Positions 9,145-17,134 of a stretch of 64,000 bases of DNA are shown here, piece after piece. The translations under genes were made by a program, and so were the position numbers. Source of the DNA: Paenibacillus abyssi (lineage in GTDB: Bacteria; Bacillota; Bacilli; Paenibacillales; Paenibacillaceae). Position 1 is the stretch's first letter. The number at the start of each line of letters is the position of its first letter. Under the pieces are notes generated by a model that was not told the DNA's origin, searched no databases, and saw only the letters and a program-made list of their open reading frames with translations. The stretch spans positions 1 to 64,000 of the forward strand of contig NZ_BMGR01000010.1 of assembly GCF_014640295.1 (NCBI RefSeq), read 5' to 3'.

Positions 9145-9213
9145 AATTGTTTGTTCCTCCTAAGTTGTATTTTTATCACTCCTTCATTTTAGGGGCTAAC
9201 TATCCAAAAAGGA

Positions 9214-9240
9214 AGTAGGCACAATATTGTGATGTAGTTA
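9214..9240 (-). promoter_or_regulatory. Candidate HxlR operator and promoter region of hxlAB
   Basis: The gap upstream of hxlA contains the perfect 12-base palindrome CACAATATTGTG (9220-9231), flanked by GTAG direct repeats. On the minus strand a weak TTGTGC (-35) begins inside the palindrome, followed 16 bases later by TAGTTA. HxlR proteins bind just upstream of or over the -35. That this palindrome is the HxlR site is inference. Confidence 0.4.
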
Positions 9241-9273
9241 CCTAAAGGATACTATGGAAGAATATCATCGATT

Positions 9274-10062
9274 TTACACTCTTACAAGCGCTCGCCTTGC
9301 CTCGCGGTCCTCTTCCTTCAATCGAGGACAAGAATAGCAGTACTGGCCGCCCTCTGTTTTGTAATAAAGACAGCAAGCATTTTTCATCCGCATCTGCCTG
9401 CCTGGTTCGTTGAGGCTTTCAATCCAGCGGATTTTCACTTCAAACGGATTTTTCTTGCACCCGAACACTGCGGCAGCAAGGTCTTCTCTCAGATAACGAT
9501 AGTCCGCTTCAAGTCGACTTTTAGGCGCTGCATTCTCAAGCTCAGACATCCATATTTCCATATAATAGTTAAATCGGGTCGGCAACTGTCCCCACAGCAT
9601 TTTAACATCAACGCCAGCACATCGTGCAAACACTTGAAATAACGGACTCACCGAATCATGATAATATGTAGTCAACCTTTGCTCACGCCACTTCAGGCGT
9701 TCTTCAGAATCTCGGGGTGCAAATTCCACGGTATCGTTAATTAATTTGAACGCCAGGCGAAAATATTCACCTGCACGATGTAGTTGTACAATTACATTTT
9801 CACAAGAAAGATCAAACATCGCATCCCATACAGACAGCGAATATTGCAAGCTTGCTGCAGCTGCACCTAAGTACCCGGCAAAGTATGCGGCAGCGGCATC
9901 CAAATCCGTTGTTTTGATTAGTGGGGCATACACAGCCAGGAATTGCTGTGCGTTCTCCTCCTCCAGAAGTGAAGCCATCGACATTGCGAAAATAATCTCT
10001 TCCCGGTCAGATCTGACTATATTGAATTTCTCTTCCAAATAAAGAAAATCGAACGTCGCCAC
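9274..10062 (-). CDS. FhuF-like siderophore-iron reductase (2Fe-2S)
   Basis: 262 residues. The C-terminus has the FhuF-type cysteine set: two adjacent Cys, ten residues, then C-x-x-C (ACCLYYKTEGGQYCYSCPR). In FhuF of E. coli this binds a 2Fe-2S cluster used to reduce ferric siderophores in the cytoplasm. The rest is weakly conserved in this family, so the N-terminal 230 residues alone would not identify it. GTG at 10062 is chosen because GGGGAG sits six bases upstream; a TTG 33 bases further up has no site. A Fur box lies 40 bases upstream. No siderophore transporter is adjacent. Confidence 0.75.
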   Translation of the reverse strand: MATFDFLYLEEKFNIVRSDREEIIFAMSMASLLEEENAQQFLAVYAPLIKTTDLDAAAAYFAGYLGAAAASLQYSLSVWDAMFDLSCENVIVQLHRAGEYFRLAFKLINDTVEFAPRDSEERLKWREQRLTTYYHDSVSPLFQVFARCAGVDVKMLWGQLPTRFNYYMEIWMSELENAAPKSRLEADYRYLREDLAAAVFGCKKNPFEVKIRWIESLNEPGRQMRMKNACCLYYKTEGGQYCYSCPRLKEEDREARRALVRV

Positions 10063-10101
10063 CGATCTCTCCCCTTCGTTTACCCAAATCGGCAATATTA
10101 T

Positions 10102-10116
10102 TGAGAATAATTTTCA
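10102..10116 (-). promoter_or_regulatory. Fur box
   Basis: TGAGAATAATTTTCA is a 7-1-7 inverted repeat with one mismatch to the Bacillus Fur consensus (TGATAAT-N-ATTATCA type). It lies immediately upstream of the FhuF-like gene and predicts iron repression. Confidence 0.75.
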
Positions 10117-10182
10117 TTATATCGCGATCTAAAAAATAACACAAAAAAATATTCACCAGATTGATTAATTCTTCCCAGCCTG

Positions 10183-10320
10183 TCAAATAACAAACGCTAT
10201 GGCGACAAACCGCAGGACATAATTCCATACAAAGGGCTGATTCAACATCCCAAATCGGTTCAACGCCAAAAGAAAGGCCAGTATAGAAGCCGAAAGGATA
10301 CCCCATACTAAGATAACCAA
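10183..10320 (-). CDS. Possible 45-residue membrane peptide
   Basis: In the 340-base gap between the FhuF-like gene and the WGxxGxxG gene, one minus-strand frame reads about 45 residues and is strikingly hydrophobic (LVILVWGILSASILAFLLAL, then VWNYVLRFVAIAFVI), predicting two membrane passes. The only start is TTG and I see no good ribosome binding site, so it may be a gene remnant or chance. A different, longer minus frame across the same bases looks non-coding. Confidence 0.2.
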   Translation of the reverse strand: MVILVWGILSASILAFLLALNRFGMLNQPFVWNYVLRFVAIAFVI

Positions 10321-10324
10321 AGAA

Positions 10325-10370
10325 AATCGCCAATCACGGCAGTTGGATTAACTGCACTACGATGGCGATT
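10325..10370 (-). terminator. Probable terminator of the WGxxGxxG gene
   Basis: Stem AATCGCCA / TGGCGATT with an inner GCAGTT / AACTGC stem, followed on the minus strand by TTTTCTTT. It is placed just after the stop at 10403. Confidence 0.6.
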
Positions 10371-10402
10371 CCCTTGGTTGATTTCTATTTCAACTTAAGT
10401 CT

Positions 10403-10819
10403 CTAGGCCTTTTCACGATCGTTATTGCGGCCTCGCAAGCCAGTTAGCCCTAATAGTCCGAGCAATCCAAGCCATCCCCAATCCATTCCATCCCGATCGG
10501 CAGCGGCAGTGGCGCGATAGCGTTGGTTCAACGCAGTTGCACCATCCGTTGAATTCATGCTGTAATTGCGATAATTACCGTCTGTCGTTACACGATTGTA
10601 GCCATAGGCACGCGCGTCACCGCGTGTCGGTGTACGATCCATTGTCGATCCGTACGTGATATTATTACTTCTGCTTGTGTTGCTTCTGTAATAAGAAGCT
10701 CCGTTCATCCCCATTTTTGAGTCATTGTTGTCATTCTTCATGTTGTCCGCAAATGCCGGTACCGCCAAGATCAACATGAGAGAAGCAACGAGCAAAAAGC
10801 TGATTGAGATCCGTTTCAT
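10403..10819 (-). CDS. WGxxGxxG-tail secreted protein
   Basis: 138 residues. It has an N-terminal signal peptide (KRISISFLLVASLMLILAVPAFA, cleavage after AFA at about 24). A low-complexity polar middle, rich in Asn, Ser, Arg, Tyr and Thr, follows. The C-terminus is a WGWLGLLGLLGLTGLRGR hydrophobic segment with basic residues after it. That tail is the WGxxGxxG-CTERM pattern found in many Bacillales proteins and thought to be a surface-sorting or anchoring signal; its processing enzyme is not established to my knowledge. ATG follows AAAGGA. Function unknown. Confidence 0.8.
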   Translation of the reverse strand: MKRISISFLLVASLMLILAVPAFADNMKNDNNDSKMGMNGASYYRSNTSRSNNITYGSTMDRTPTRGDARAYGYNRVTTDGNYRNYSMNSTDGATALNQRYRATAAADRDGMDWGWLGLLGLLGLTGLRGRNNDREKA

Positions 10820-10964
10820 GTTAGCGTCTCATTCCTTTCTCTGTTGTTGAGTAACGAAAGCGCAAGCTCTGGATTCATTTGCTCTTTTCGACCTCGTCAT
10901 TGTTTTTCCCGGGGACCATACAACTAATACATGGTTAAAGCTAGGTGGTAACCGGACACAAAAA

Positions 10965-10986
10965 AACCCGTTCACAACAACGGGTT
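10965..10986 (-). terminator. Intrinsic terminator
   Basis: AACCCGTT / AACGGGTT stem with a six-base loop, followed on the minus strand by a run of seven T. It ends the transcript of the small gene at 11086. Confidence 0.8.
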
Positions 10987-11085
10987 TCGTTAATTATCGG
11001 ATATTCGAATGCTTCCTCCCCATCGCCTGCCTGAATAATCTCGATCGGCAAGTGGCTAGATTATGGGCTTCAGTTCGATTTCCTT

Positions 11086-11355
11086 TTACTTTTCATCCAA
11101 GCTGATTTTTGCCGCTTCTATGAGCGAGTCAAACAATTCGTCATCTTCCTCGATAAGCTCCTCCATCTTGAAGATCTCCTCTTCGCTGCCTGAGGCATTC
11201 AAAAAATGAAGGCCGTAGCTCCACTCTTTGCCTTTTTTGCTCTGGAGCGTAATCTCATAATCATCCCGATGGTTTTCCGCCCGGAATTGCACTTGCCCTA
11301 CATATCCATCCTCTTTTGTATACGACATCGTCGCGTGTAGTATGGTGATTTTCAT
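11086..11355 (-). CDS. Small conserved hypothetical protein
   Basis: 89 residues, acidic, no signal or membrane segment. I do not recognise a family. The N-terminal half reads as beta strands (MKITILHATMSYT, YVGQVQFRAE, DYEITLQSKKG, WSYGLHFLN). The C-terminal half is a Glu/Asp-rich helix (EEEIFKMEELIEEDDELFDSLIEAAK). ATG at 11355 is selected because GGAGGG lies seven bases upstream; five extra codons further upstream would overlap that site. The lipoprotein gene ends 32 bases upstream in the same direction, so cotranscription is likely. Confidence 0.7.
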   Translation of the reverse strand: MKITILHATMSYTKEDGYVGQVQFRAENHRDDYEITLQSKKGKEWSYGLHFLNASGSEEEIFKMEELIEEDDELFDSLIEAAKISLDEK

Positions 11356-11387
11356 TGTCTTACCCTCCATTTATATTATGCTATGGA

Positions 11388-11834
11388 TTATGAGTTAAGC
11401 TGATTCAGAAGCTCCCGTAATTCCACCACTTGATTAATGGTAGCAATAATGCCTGTCTCTTGCAAAAGGGACAGATCATAGATGCCGTTCTTGATATCAG
11501 CAATATAGTCCGTGATCCCTGTATGCAGTTGATTGTTGTATGTCATGATTTGATTATGAATGTCCTGGGCGTATTGCGGTACCACAAGTTCATTAAATAA
11601 TACAATCTCTGCTTTCATCGCTTCAAGCTCAGATAACAGCTTCTGTCTTGCTTCACTGCTTGTCACAGCCTCCTCCGCCATAACCGGAAGCTCTTCAGCG
11701 AACTGGTTGGCCGTGTTCATATATTCGGTTGCATTGTTTACATAAGCTAATGAATCATTGATTCGGTCAAATAAAGAACATCCCGTTAATACAAAAATGA
11801 ACAACGTCACGAGTGCGATATTCCATTTTCTCAT
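11388..11834 (-). CDS. DUF6376-like lipoprotein
   Basis: 148 residues. A short basic start and hydrophobic stretch end in a lipobox LTGC (Cys at 19), so the mature protein should be lipid-anchored on the outer face of the membrane. The rest is helical (YVNNATEYMNTANQFAEELPVMAEEA and similar). It resembles the small Bacillales lipoprotein family annotated DUF6376; I am fairly, not fully, sure. Its ATG overlaps the stop of the sugar dehydrogenase gene by four bases (ATGA), so the two are translationally coupled. Confidence 0.75.
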   Translation of the reverse strand: MRKWNIALVTLFIFVLTGCSLFDRINDSLAYVNNATEYMNTANQFAEELPVMAEEAVTSSEARQKLLSELEAMKAEIVLFNELVVPQYAQDIHNQIMTYNNQLHTGITDYIADIKNGIYDLSLLQETGIIATINQVVELRELLNQLNS

Positions 11835-12982
11835 TCATTCCTTCCTCCTTCGCTGCGCAGCACGATGAGTCTGTCATCAACATCCGATGCCTGGCCGCGA
11901 CCATCCGTATTATTCGTCAGCACATAGATGTCCCCCTGGTATACCTTGACATCCCGCAGCCTGCCTTCATTCTCCAGCAGCACTTCATATCCGTTCATAT
12001 CGGAATGGAACCGTACAAGCTTCTGGCCTCTTAAGCCCGCAACCAGCAGTTCATTGTCCGCAGTTAACGCCATGCCTGACGGAGCTAACGTATCGCTCCC
12101 TGTATGATACAACGGTGCAACCATTCCCTGCTTCGTGTCATCTCCGATAATTGCCGGCCACCCGTAATTTAATCCAGGTTCGATCAAATTGATCTCATCA
12201 TGGCCTCCTGGATTGCCGGAGGGCCCGTGCTCTGAGCTGAACAAGCGCCTATCCGAATCCCAGGCGAGGCCCTGCGGATTGCGGTGTCCCCATGAGTAAA
12301 TATAGGAATCATCAAACGGATTCTCTTCAGGAATCGAACCATCCAGATTCAATCGAAGAATCTTGCCTGCCAAGCTGGCTTGATCTTGGGAAAGTGCTTC
12401 AATGCGCGCATCTCCTGTTGTCGCATACAAAAGACCGTCCGGCCCGATCGCAAGCCGCCCGCCATTATGGACGCTGGATCCGGGTATTTGTTCGAGCAGC
12501 GGGTTCACTTCGTTCCATTCACTCCCGCTGTACTGCAGGGCTACAATGCGATTGAGTATTGTACCGTTGTCCATATAGGTGTAATACGCATAGGCCTGTC
12601 TGGTTACAGCAAAATCAGGGTCAAGCACAAAGCCCATAAAACCGCCCTCGCCCTGCTGATGAACCGGTATGGACAATTGAACGGCTTCTCGTGAAATCTC
12701 ACCGTCTTCTACCTTTACAATTGCACCGTCTCGTTCACTGATAAAAATGGTATCATCGTCAAAATCGATCGACCAGGGCGCTTGTAAATGCGCAGCTGCA
12801 ACTTCATAAGCCGACGATAGCTCACTCGCCTCGTCTTCGACGTTGACCGGTGGATTCGTATTTGTCTCCTGATTCACCGGCTGATGGTTCATATCCGTTT
12901 CCTCATTTTCTCCCATGCACGCAGATAGGAGCAAAGCGAGTAACAATGAGATTCCGATTATTGCTGTCCATTGTCGTTTCAT
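11831..12982 (-). CDS. PQQ-dependent sugar dehydrogenase-like lipoprotein
   Basis: 383 residues. Lipobox LLSAC near residue 22 makes it a surface lipoprotein. The body is the six-bladed beta-propeller of soluble aldose/glucose dehydrogenases (GSDH): LQAPWSIDFDDDTIFISERDG, HNGGRLAIGPDGLLYATTGD, NLDGSIPEENPF, SWGHRNPQGLAWD, EHGPSGNPGGHDEINLIEPGLNYGWP. These contain the His, Arg and Asp positions used for PQQ and Ca2+. Such enzymes oxidise aldoses with PQQ, but no PQQ biosynthesis genes are visible here, so the cofactor would have to be imported or the role differs. ATG at 12982 follows GAGGGG at eight bases. Confidence 0.85.
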   Translation of the reverse strand: MKRQWTAIIGISLLLALLLSACMGENEETDMNHQPVNQETNTNPPVNVEDEASELSSAYEVAAAHLQAPWSIDFDDDTIFISERDGAIVKVEDGEISREAVQLSIPVHQQGEGGFMGFVLDPDFAVTRQAYAYYTYMDNGTILNRIVALQYSGSEWNEVNPLLEQIPGSSVHNGGRLAIGPDGLLYATTGDARIEALSQDQASLAGKILRLNLDGSIPEENPFDDSYIYSWGHRNPQGLAWDSDRRLFSSEHGPSGNPGGHDEINLIEPGLNYGWPAIIGDDTKQGMVAPLYHTGSDTLAPSGMALTADNELLVAGLRGQKLVRFHSDMNGYEVLLENEGRLRDVKVYQGDIYVLTNNTDGRGQASDVDDRLIVLRSEGGRNE

Positions 12983-13187
12983 ACCTATCACCCCTCAACA
13001 CTAGTATATCAATACCAGAGCGTCGATCCAAATGCTGCTAATATAGGACGGACCAAAGTTGGGCGTAATATTTCGAAAAATAAAGTAAAAACGAGAATAA
13101 CCAGTATTAACCCAATAATTTCATACTTGAAGTATTAGAATATTCGCCAATAATTCGTTATAATTCCATACAGTGCACATCGGCCCC

Positions 13188-13210
13188 GACTTTTCTGAGA
13201 GTGGAAAGTC
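13188..13210 (+). other. Stem-loop in the sulP leader
   Basis: GACTTTTC / GGAAAGTC with a seven-base loop lies ten bases before the ribosome binding site of the SulP gene. A TATAAT at 13159-13164 could be the -10 upstream. It has no T tract, so it is not a terminator; a role in mRNA stability or translation is only a guess. Confidence 0.3.
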
Positions 13211-13240
13211 ACATATAACATAATAGGAGGTTTATTTATT

Positions 13241-14695
13241 TTGTTGCAAAAATTACATCAAGCATGGTTCTCGAATGTGCGCAGCGATGTCCTCTCCGGG
13301 ATTACAGTCGCTCTGGCGCTTATTCCTGAAGCTATTGCGTTCTCGATCATCGCGGGTGTTGACCCAATGGTCGGGTTGTACGCGTCGTTCTGTATTGCCA
13401 TCGTTATCTCCATCGTAGGAGGAAGGCCTGGCATGATATCAGCTGCGACGGGTGCCATGGCACTGCTCATGGTCACGCTGGTTAAAAATCACGGGATCGA
13501 ATATTTATTTGCTGCGACTATTCTTGCGGGGATTTTCCAGTATATTCTAGGTTTACTGAAGATGGGGCGCTTCATCACCTTCGTCCCCCAATCTGTTATG
13601 ACAGGCTTTGTTAATGCGCTGGCGATACTTATTTTTATGGCGCAGTTAGTTCATTTTGTCGGTGCCGGATGGATAATGTACGCACTGGTTGCCTTGACGC
13701 TTACCATTATCTATGTGCTTCCGCGCTTCACCAAGGCGGTTCCTTCGGCGCTTGTAGCGATTATCGTCGTATCCATGATCACGATCAGCATGAATCTGAA
13801 CGTGAGCACGGTCGGCGACATGGGAACAATTACAAGCACACTGCCTTTCTTCCAAATTCCAGAGGTGATGTTTACGCTAGAAACGTTATGGATCATTTTG
13901 CCTTATTCGATCTCACTGGCGTTAGTCGGCATTCTTGAATCCTTGCTGACCGCTACGATCGTTGATGAGATGACCGAAACGTCTAGTGATAAGAACAAAG
14001 AAGTGAAGGGCCAAGGTATTGCCAATGTTGTGACCGGCTTTTTCGGCGGCATGGCCGGCTGTGCAATGATCGGCCAGACGGTCATTAATGTCAAATCCGG
14101 TGGACGCACAAGATTATCCACTCTCACTGCAGGGGTATTTCTATTATTTCTGATTATGGTATTAAGCGATGTCGTCATGCTCATCCCCATGGCAGCACTG
14201 GTAGGAGTAATGATTATGGTATCGATCGGAACCTTCGATTGGAAATCCTTGACCGAGTTGAAGCGAATTCCGCGCCCCGATGCGCTTGTGATGATCGTTA
14301 CCGTATCGATCGTTGTCGCGACGCATGATTTGTCAATGGGTGTGATTGCAGGTGTTGTACTTAGCGCGCTTATCTTTGCTTGGCGGATTGCCAAGATCCG
14401 CGTCGCATCGTCTGCTGCTGCCGGCGGTACCGTCACTTACAAGATTGCCGGACAGCTTTTCTTTGGAACAACGACATCTTTTGTTAACGGATTTCAATTC
14501 CAACAAGAGGATGTAAAACATATCGTGATCGATTTCACCCAATCTCATGTATGGGACCAATCGGCAGTAACGGCCATTGCAAAGGTCATCCTTCGGTTTG
14601 AAAAATACGGGAGAAATGTAGATATTGTAGGACTTAACGAAGAAAGCCGTGTTTTAATCGAACGGATCGGGCTTGCCGCACCTAGCGGTCATTAA
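13241..14695 (+). CDS. SulP-family anion transporter with STAS domain
   Basis: 484 residues. SLC26/SulP proteins carry sulfate, bicarbonate or other anions. Residues about 15-385 form the membrane domain ([36 protein letters not shown] is the hallmark start). Residues about 390-484 form a short cytoplasmic STAS domain ([21 protein letters not shown]). TTG starts follow AGGAGG at ten bases; a second TTG adjoins. In B. subtilis similar proteins (YbaR, YvdB) have no firm substrate. It is monocistronic with its own terminator. Confidence 0.9.
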   Translation: MLQKLHQAWFSNVRSDVLSGITVALALIPEAIAFSIIAGVDPMVGLYASFCIAIVISIVGGRPGMISAATGAMALLMVTLVKNHGIEYLFAATILAGIFQYILGLLKMGRFITFVPQSVMTGFVNALAILIFMAQLVHFVGAGWIMYALVALTLTIIYVLPRFTKAVPSALVAIIVVSMITISMNLNVSTVGDMGTITSTLPFFQIPEVMFTLETLWIILPYSISLALVGILESLLTATIVDEMTETSSDKNKEVKGQGIANVVTGFFGGMAGCAMIGQTVINVKSGGRTRLSTLTAGVFLLFLIMVLSDVVMLIPMAALVGVMIMVSIGTFDWKSLTELKRIPRPDALVMIVTVSIVVATHDLSMGVIAGVVLSALIFAWRIAKIRVASSAAAGGTVTYKIAGQLFFGTTTSFVNGFQFQQEDVKHIVIDFTQSHVWDQSAVTAIAKVILRFEKYGRNVDIVGLNEESRVLIERIGLAAPSGH

Positions 14696-14713
14696 AAAAA
14701 TAATGTCTCACCG

Positions 14714-14751
14714 ACGGCACCACCTTCTCCTTACGGAAGATGTGGTGCCGT
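14714..14751 (+). terminator. Intrinsic terminator of sulP
   Basis: ACGGCACCAC / GTGGTGCCGT stem followed by TTTATT. Confidence 0.85.
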
Positions 14752-14864
14752 TTTATTCATGAAGAAATTTTGAACAATTTGTAATTTATAATCTTTCAAT
14801 TGATAATTCAGGCTATAATGGGCTTGTCAGGTTGATCCAAAATACGCGGGAGGTTACATTAATT

Positions 14865-15158
14865 ATGTTCGGAACGCCAATCAGCCGGCTGCGGGCAGTC
14901 GGACTTTATGAGGGAATTTCTTTTTTAGTTTTGCTTATTATCGCGATGCCGCTGAAGTATTGGATGGATATTCCTCAGGTCGTAACGGTAGTTGGGGCGC
15001 TGCACGGCGTATTGTTCATCGTTTACATGCTTGCACTCGCTCACGTCACCTTTAAACACCGCTGGTCATTCGGCAAAGTTTTTGCAGGCTTCATCGCCGC
15101 CTTTCTGCCGTTCGGCACATTTGTTTTCGACAGCCGCATCTTACGTAAAGCGGAGTAA
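14865..15158 (+). CDS. DUF3817-family membrane protein
   Basis: 97 residues with three hydrophobic segments (GLYEGISFLVLLIIAMPLKY, VVGALHGVLFIVYMLALAHVT, VFAGFIAAFLPFGTFVFD). This is the layout of the DUF3817 (YdzA-like) integral membrane family, whose function is unknown. ATG at 14865 is preceded by CGGGAGG at 11 bases; an upstream extension of 11 codons has no site. It is flanked by terminators on both sides. Confidence 0.85.
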   Translation: MFGTPISRLRAVGLYEGISFLVLLIIAMPLKYWMDIPQVVTVVGALHGVLFIVYMLALAHVTFKHRWSFGKVFAGFIAAFLPFGTFVFDSRILRKAE

Positions 15159-15184
15159 CGGCAATTCACAGAAATGAGTAAAAT

Positions 15185-15228
15185 AAAAGCTCGGAAGGCT
15201 GTCCCTGGGATCAGCCCTCCGAGCTTTT
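15185..15228. terminator. Bidirectional intrinsic terminator
   Basis: AAAAGCTCGGA / TCCGAGCTTTT with an inner GGCTG / CAGCC stem. It lies between convergent genes. Confidence 0.85.
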
Positions 15229-15230
15229 CA

Positions 15231-16319
15231 TTAATTATCATCATTCTCCGAAGAAGGTACGCCTATTCTGGAAATGACCTGCTCGAGCTCCTCCGGATGA
15301 AGCAATTCAACCGGTGACATCCCCTTCTCGAATTCAAAACCGTCCCCTTCAATCACAACTACATATCGCCCATTGTGCTTTGCAAAATGAATATGCTGGC
15401 CATAGTCTGATAACAGCCCTTTAACCGCAACGCCTCCGAGCTTGAATTTAAAATCAAGGTCCGGTTTGTGTTCGATTAACTGTGCGGCTGCTTCTACGAC
15501 ATAATCATGCGACCATTTCTCCTGCAGATCCCTTTTCTCGCTTGCTGCCCATATTTCCAAGCTTTCCTGTTCCATCTGCCTGCCCTGCTCATTATCCGGC
15601 GCTGCCTGCCATTTCTCATCCATGTATTGGTGGACCATTTCAATGACCTGCTCGCTTACAATTTCCGGCATGGGCTTCTCATAGGCGACAAAACGAAGAA
15701 AATCTTCAAAGTAACGGGCATGAGTCGCCTGATGAATCTTGAGCTCCCATTCATCCAGCATGCCTTCTTCCGGCATATGAGGGTATTGAATGGATTTAAT
15801 GCTTCTTGCGCTGATTGCCATCTCCACATGGGAGATCAGACTTCGCTCATCTGCAATTCGGGCAATCTTTGATTCAAAATCACATTTCATCACAAACAAC
15901 AGCGGTTCATCAAGCACCTTCGTCGGTTTGGCAATCGCGACGATAAATGCGCCGCCCCTAACCGCGTTTGTCTCCATATAGATCCGAACCATTTCATCGG
16001 CAAAGCCGAGAAATTCTTCTTTGCTATCGGAGGAACGAAGCCTTTGCATCAGATTGTAGTTAGGATTGCTGTCCAGCTCATAGCCCGGTTCAACAATAAA
16101 TCGGCCGATTTTTGTCGGTGCCGCCTCGGTGCTGGGGTTTTTCTCCACTTTTCGTTTATTTATTCTTCCGAACTCGCTATCTAAAAAAGACTTCAGCTCG
16201 CTTTCGGCATAATCTTCATGGTCCATCGTTTGATAGTGCTTGAAGCTCTTCGACGATTGCGATCCGTCCCCGTCGGTTTGGATGACAAAGAAGGATAAAT
16301 ATTGGATAGAAAATGACAT
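15231..16319 (-). CDS. DUF3900-like conserved Bacillales protein
   Basis: 362 residues, soluble, no signal peptide. Conserved-looking blocks such as KIGRFIVEPGYELDSNPN, AVRGGAFIVAIAKP, VMKCDFESKIARI and SIQYPHMPEEGMLDEWELKI match my memory of the DUF3900 family of Bacillus and Paenibacillus. No function is known to me. A short acidic tail ends the protein. Start ATG follows AAAGGGG at ten bases. It converges on the DUF3817 gene across the 15185 terminator. Confidence 0.8.
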   Translation of the reverse strand: MSFSIQYLSFFVIQTDGDGSQSSKSFKHYQTMDHEDYAESELKSFLDSEFGRINKRKVEKNPSTEAAPTKIGRFIVEPGYELDSNPNYNLMQRLRSSDSKEEFLGFADEMVRIYMETNAVRGGAFIVAIAKPTKVLDEPLLFVMKCDFESKIARIADERSLISHVEMAISARSIKSIQYPHMPEEGMLDEWELKIHQATHARYFEDFLRFVAYEKPMPEIVSEQVIEMVHQYMDEKWQAAPDNEQGRQMEQESLEIWAASEKRDLQEKWSHDYVVEAAAQLIEHKPDLDFKFKLGGVAVKGLLSDYGQHIHFAKHNGRYVVVIEGDGFEFEKGMSPVELLHPEELEQVISRIGVPSSENDDN

Positions 16320-16415
16320 CGTTTCGGTACCCCTTTTATCGTTTCATCATGTACCGATCTATTGTATCAAGGTTCGACGATTTTGTCGTCCCTTCGAATG
16401 ACAGCTAATACCGGA

Positions 16416-16715
16416 TTATAAGCCGAATCGTTCCACATGCTCCCAAAGCTGCTCCTTGATCAGGATTTCCTTCTGCTTTGCACCAATCAGATCAAAATGG
16501 GGAAACAGCTTCCGGCGGTGGATATACTCAGGATTCAAACCGTGCTCCAGGCACCAAGCGCTCAGCTTCTCCAGATCCGAACAACCTACTTTTGTTACGG
16601 TCTTTATACCGGGAAATCGGGGTTCAAACCAATAATGGGTTAAATACGCGATCTCCCCTTGCCGTACCCGTTCCTTCCATAACATCATCTCTGCCCGTTT
16701 AATTCCGAATGCCAT
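16416..16715 (-). CDS. YneQ-like small conserved protein
   Basis: 99 residues, soluble. The start MAFGIKRAEMMLWKERVRQGEIAYLTHYW and the blocks KTVTKVGCSD and FPHFDLIG resemble B. subtilis YneQ, a protein of unknown function. GGGAG precedes the ATG. It lies 96 bases upstream of the DUF3900-like gene in the same direction, so it may be cotranscribed with it. The invariant-looking His-x-Trp and Cys-x-Asp pairs could be catalytic or metal-binding, but that is speculation. Confidence 0.75.
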   Translation of the reverse strand: MAFGIKRAEMMLWKERVRQGEIAYLTHYWFEPRFPGIKTVTKVGCSDLEKLSAWCLEHGLNPEYIHRRKLFPHFDLIGAKQKEILIKEQLWEHVERFGL

Positions 16716-16794
16716 TGTCTCTCCCTGCTCTCTTCACCTAGTCTCTTTATTGTGCAGGATTGTTAGAGGGTTAGCAAGACCTCACCTGTGCACG

Positions 16795-16989
16795 GCTTTT
16801 GGAGAAAACATATCGGCTGCGATCCGGCTCCAGGCAGACGGGCATCAAACACTGGTCATTGAAAAAAACGAGCGTGTCGGCGGCAAGCTGAACAAGCGCT
16901 CATGTGCTGGATACACCTTTGATACGGGTCCTTCTATTTTGACGACGTTTATTGGAAGAGCAGGGCGGCCAGATAAGGACAAACTGTGA
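16795..16989 (+). pseudogene. Remnant of a CrtI/CrtN-type phytoene desaturase-like gene
   Basis: A plus-strand frame ends at 16989 and reads SAAIRLQADGHQTLVIEKNERVGGKL, then AGYTFDTGPSILT. This is the FAD-binding N-terminus of carotenoid desaturases. The first part of the Rossmann motif (G-x-G-x-x-G) is lost and replaced by unrelated residues. The frame turns to nonsense after the GPSILT block, about 430 residues short of a full enzyme. The next frame (16992-17108) reads MKEIVADIILDDLAKQAAI, a stop, then QTEAVKTVFGDGK, which may be another scrap. The whole 16716-17134 gap holds only these fragments. Confidence 0.6.
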
Positions 16990-17134
16990 AATGAAGGAAA
17001 TTGTAGCGGATATAATCCTAGATGATCTGGCGAAGCAAGCTGCAATATAACAAACGGAAGCGGTTAAAACCGTCTTTGGTGACGGGAAATCCATCCGGGA
17101 TGAATTCTAGTAAGGGGCCCCCGGCACAAGGCCC

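Noticed and set aside
10007-10333. 108-codon minus-strand frame overlapping the FhuF-like gene start
   Set aside because: It runs over the Fur box and the start of the FhuF-like gene, has no ribosome site and looks non-coding; another frame in part of it is more protein-like and is listed separately.
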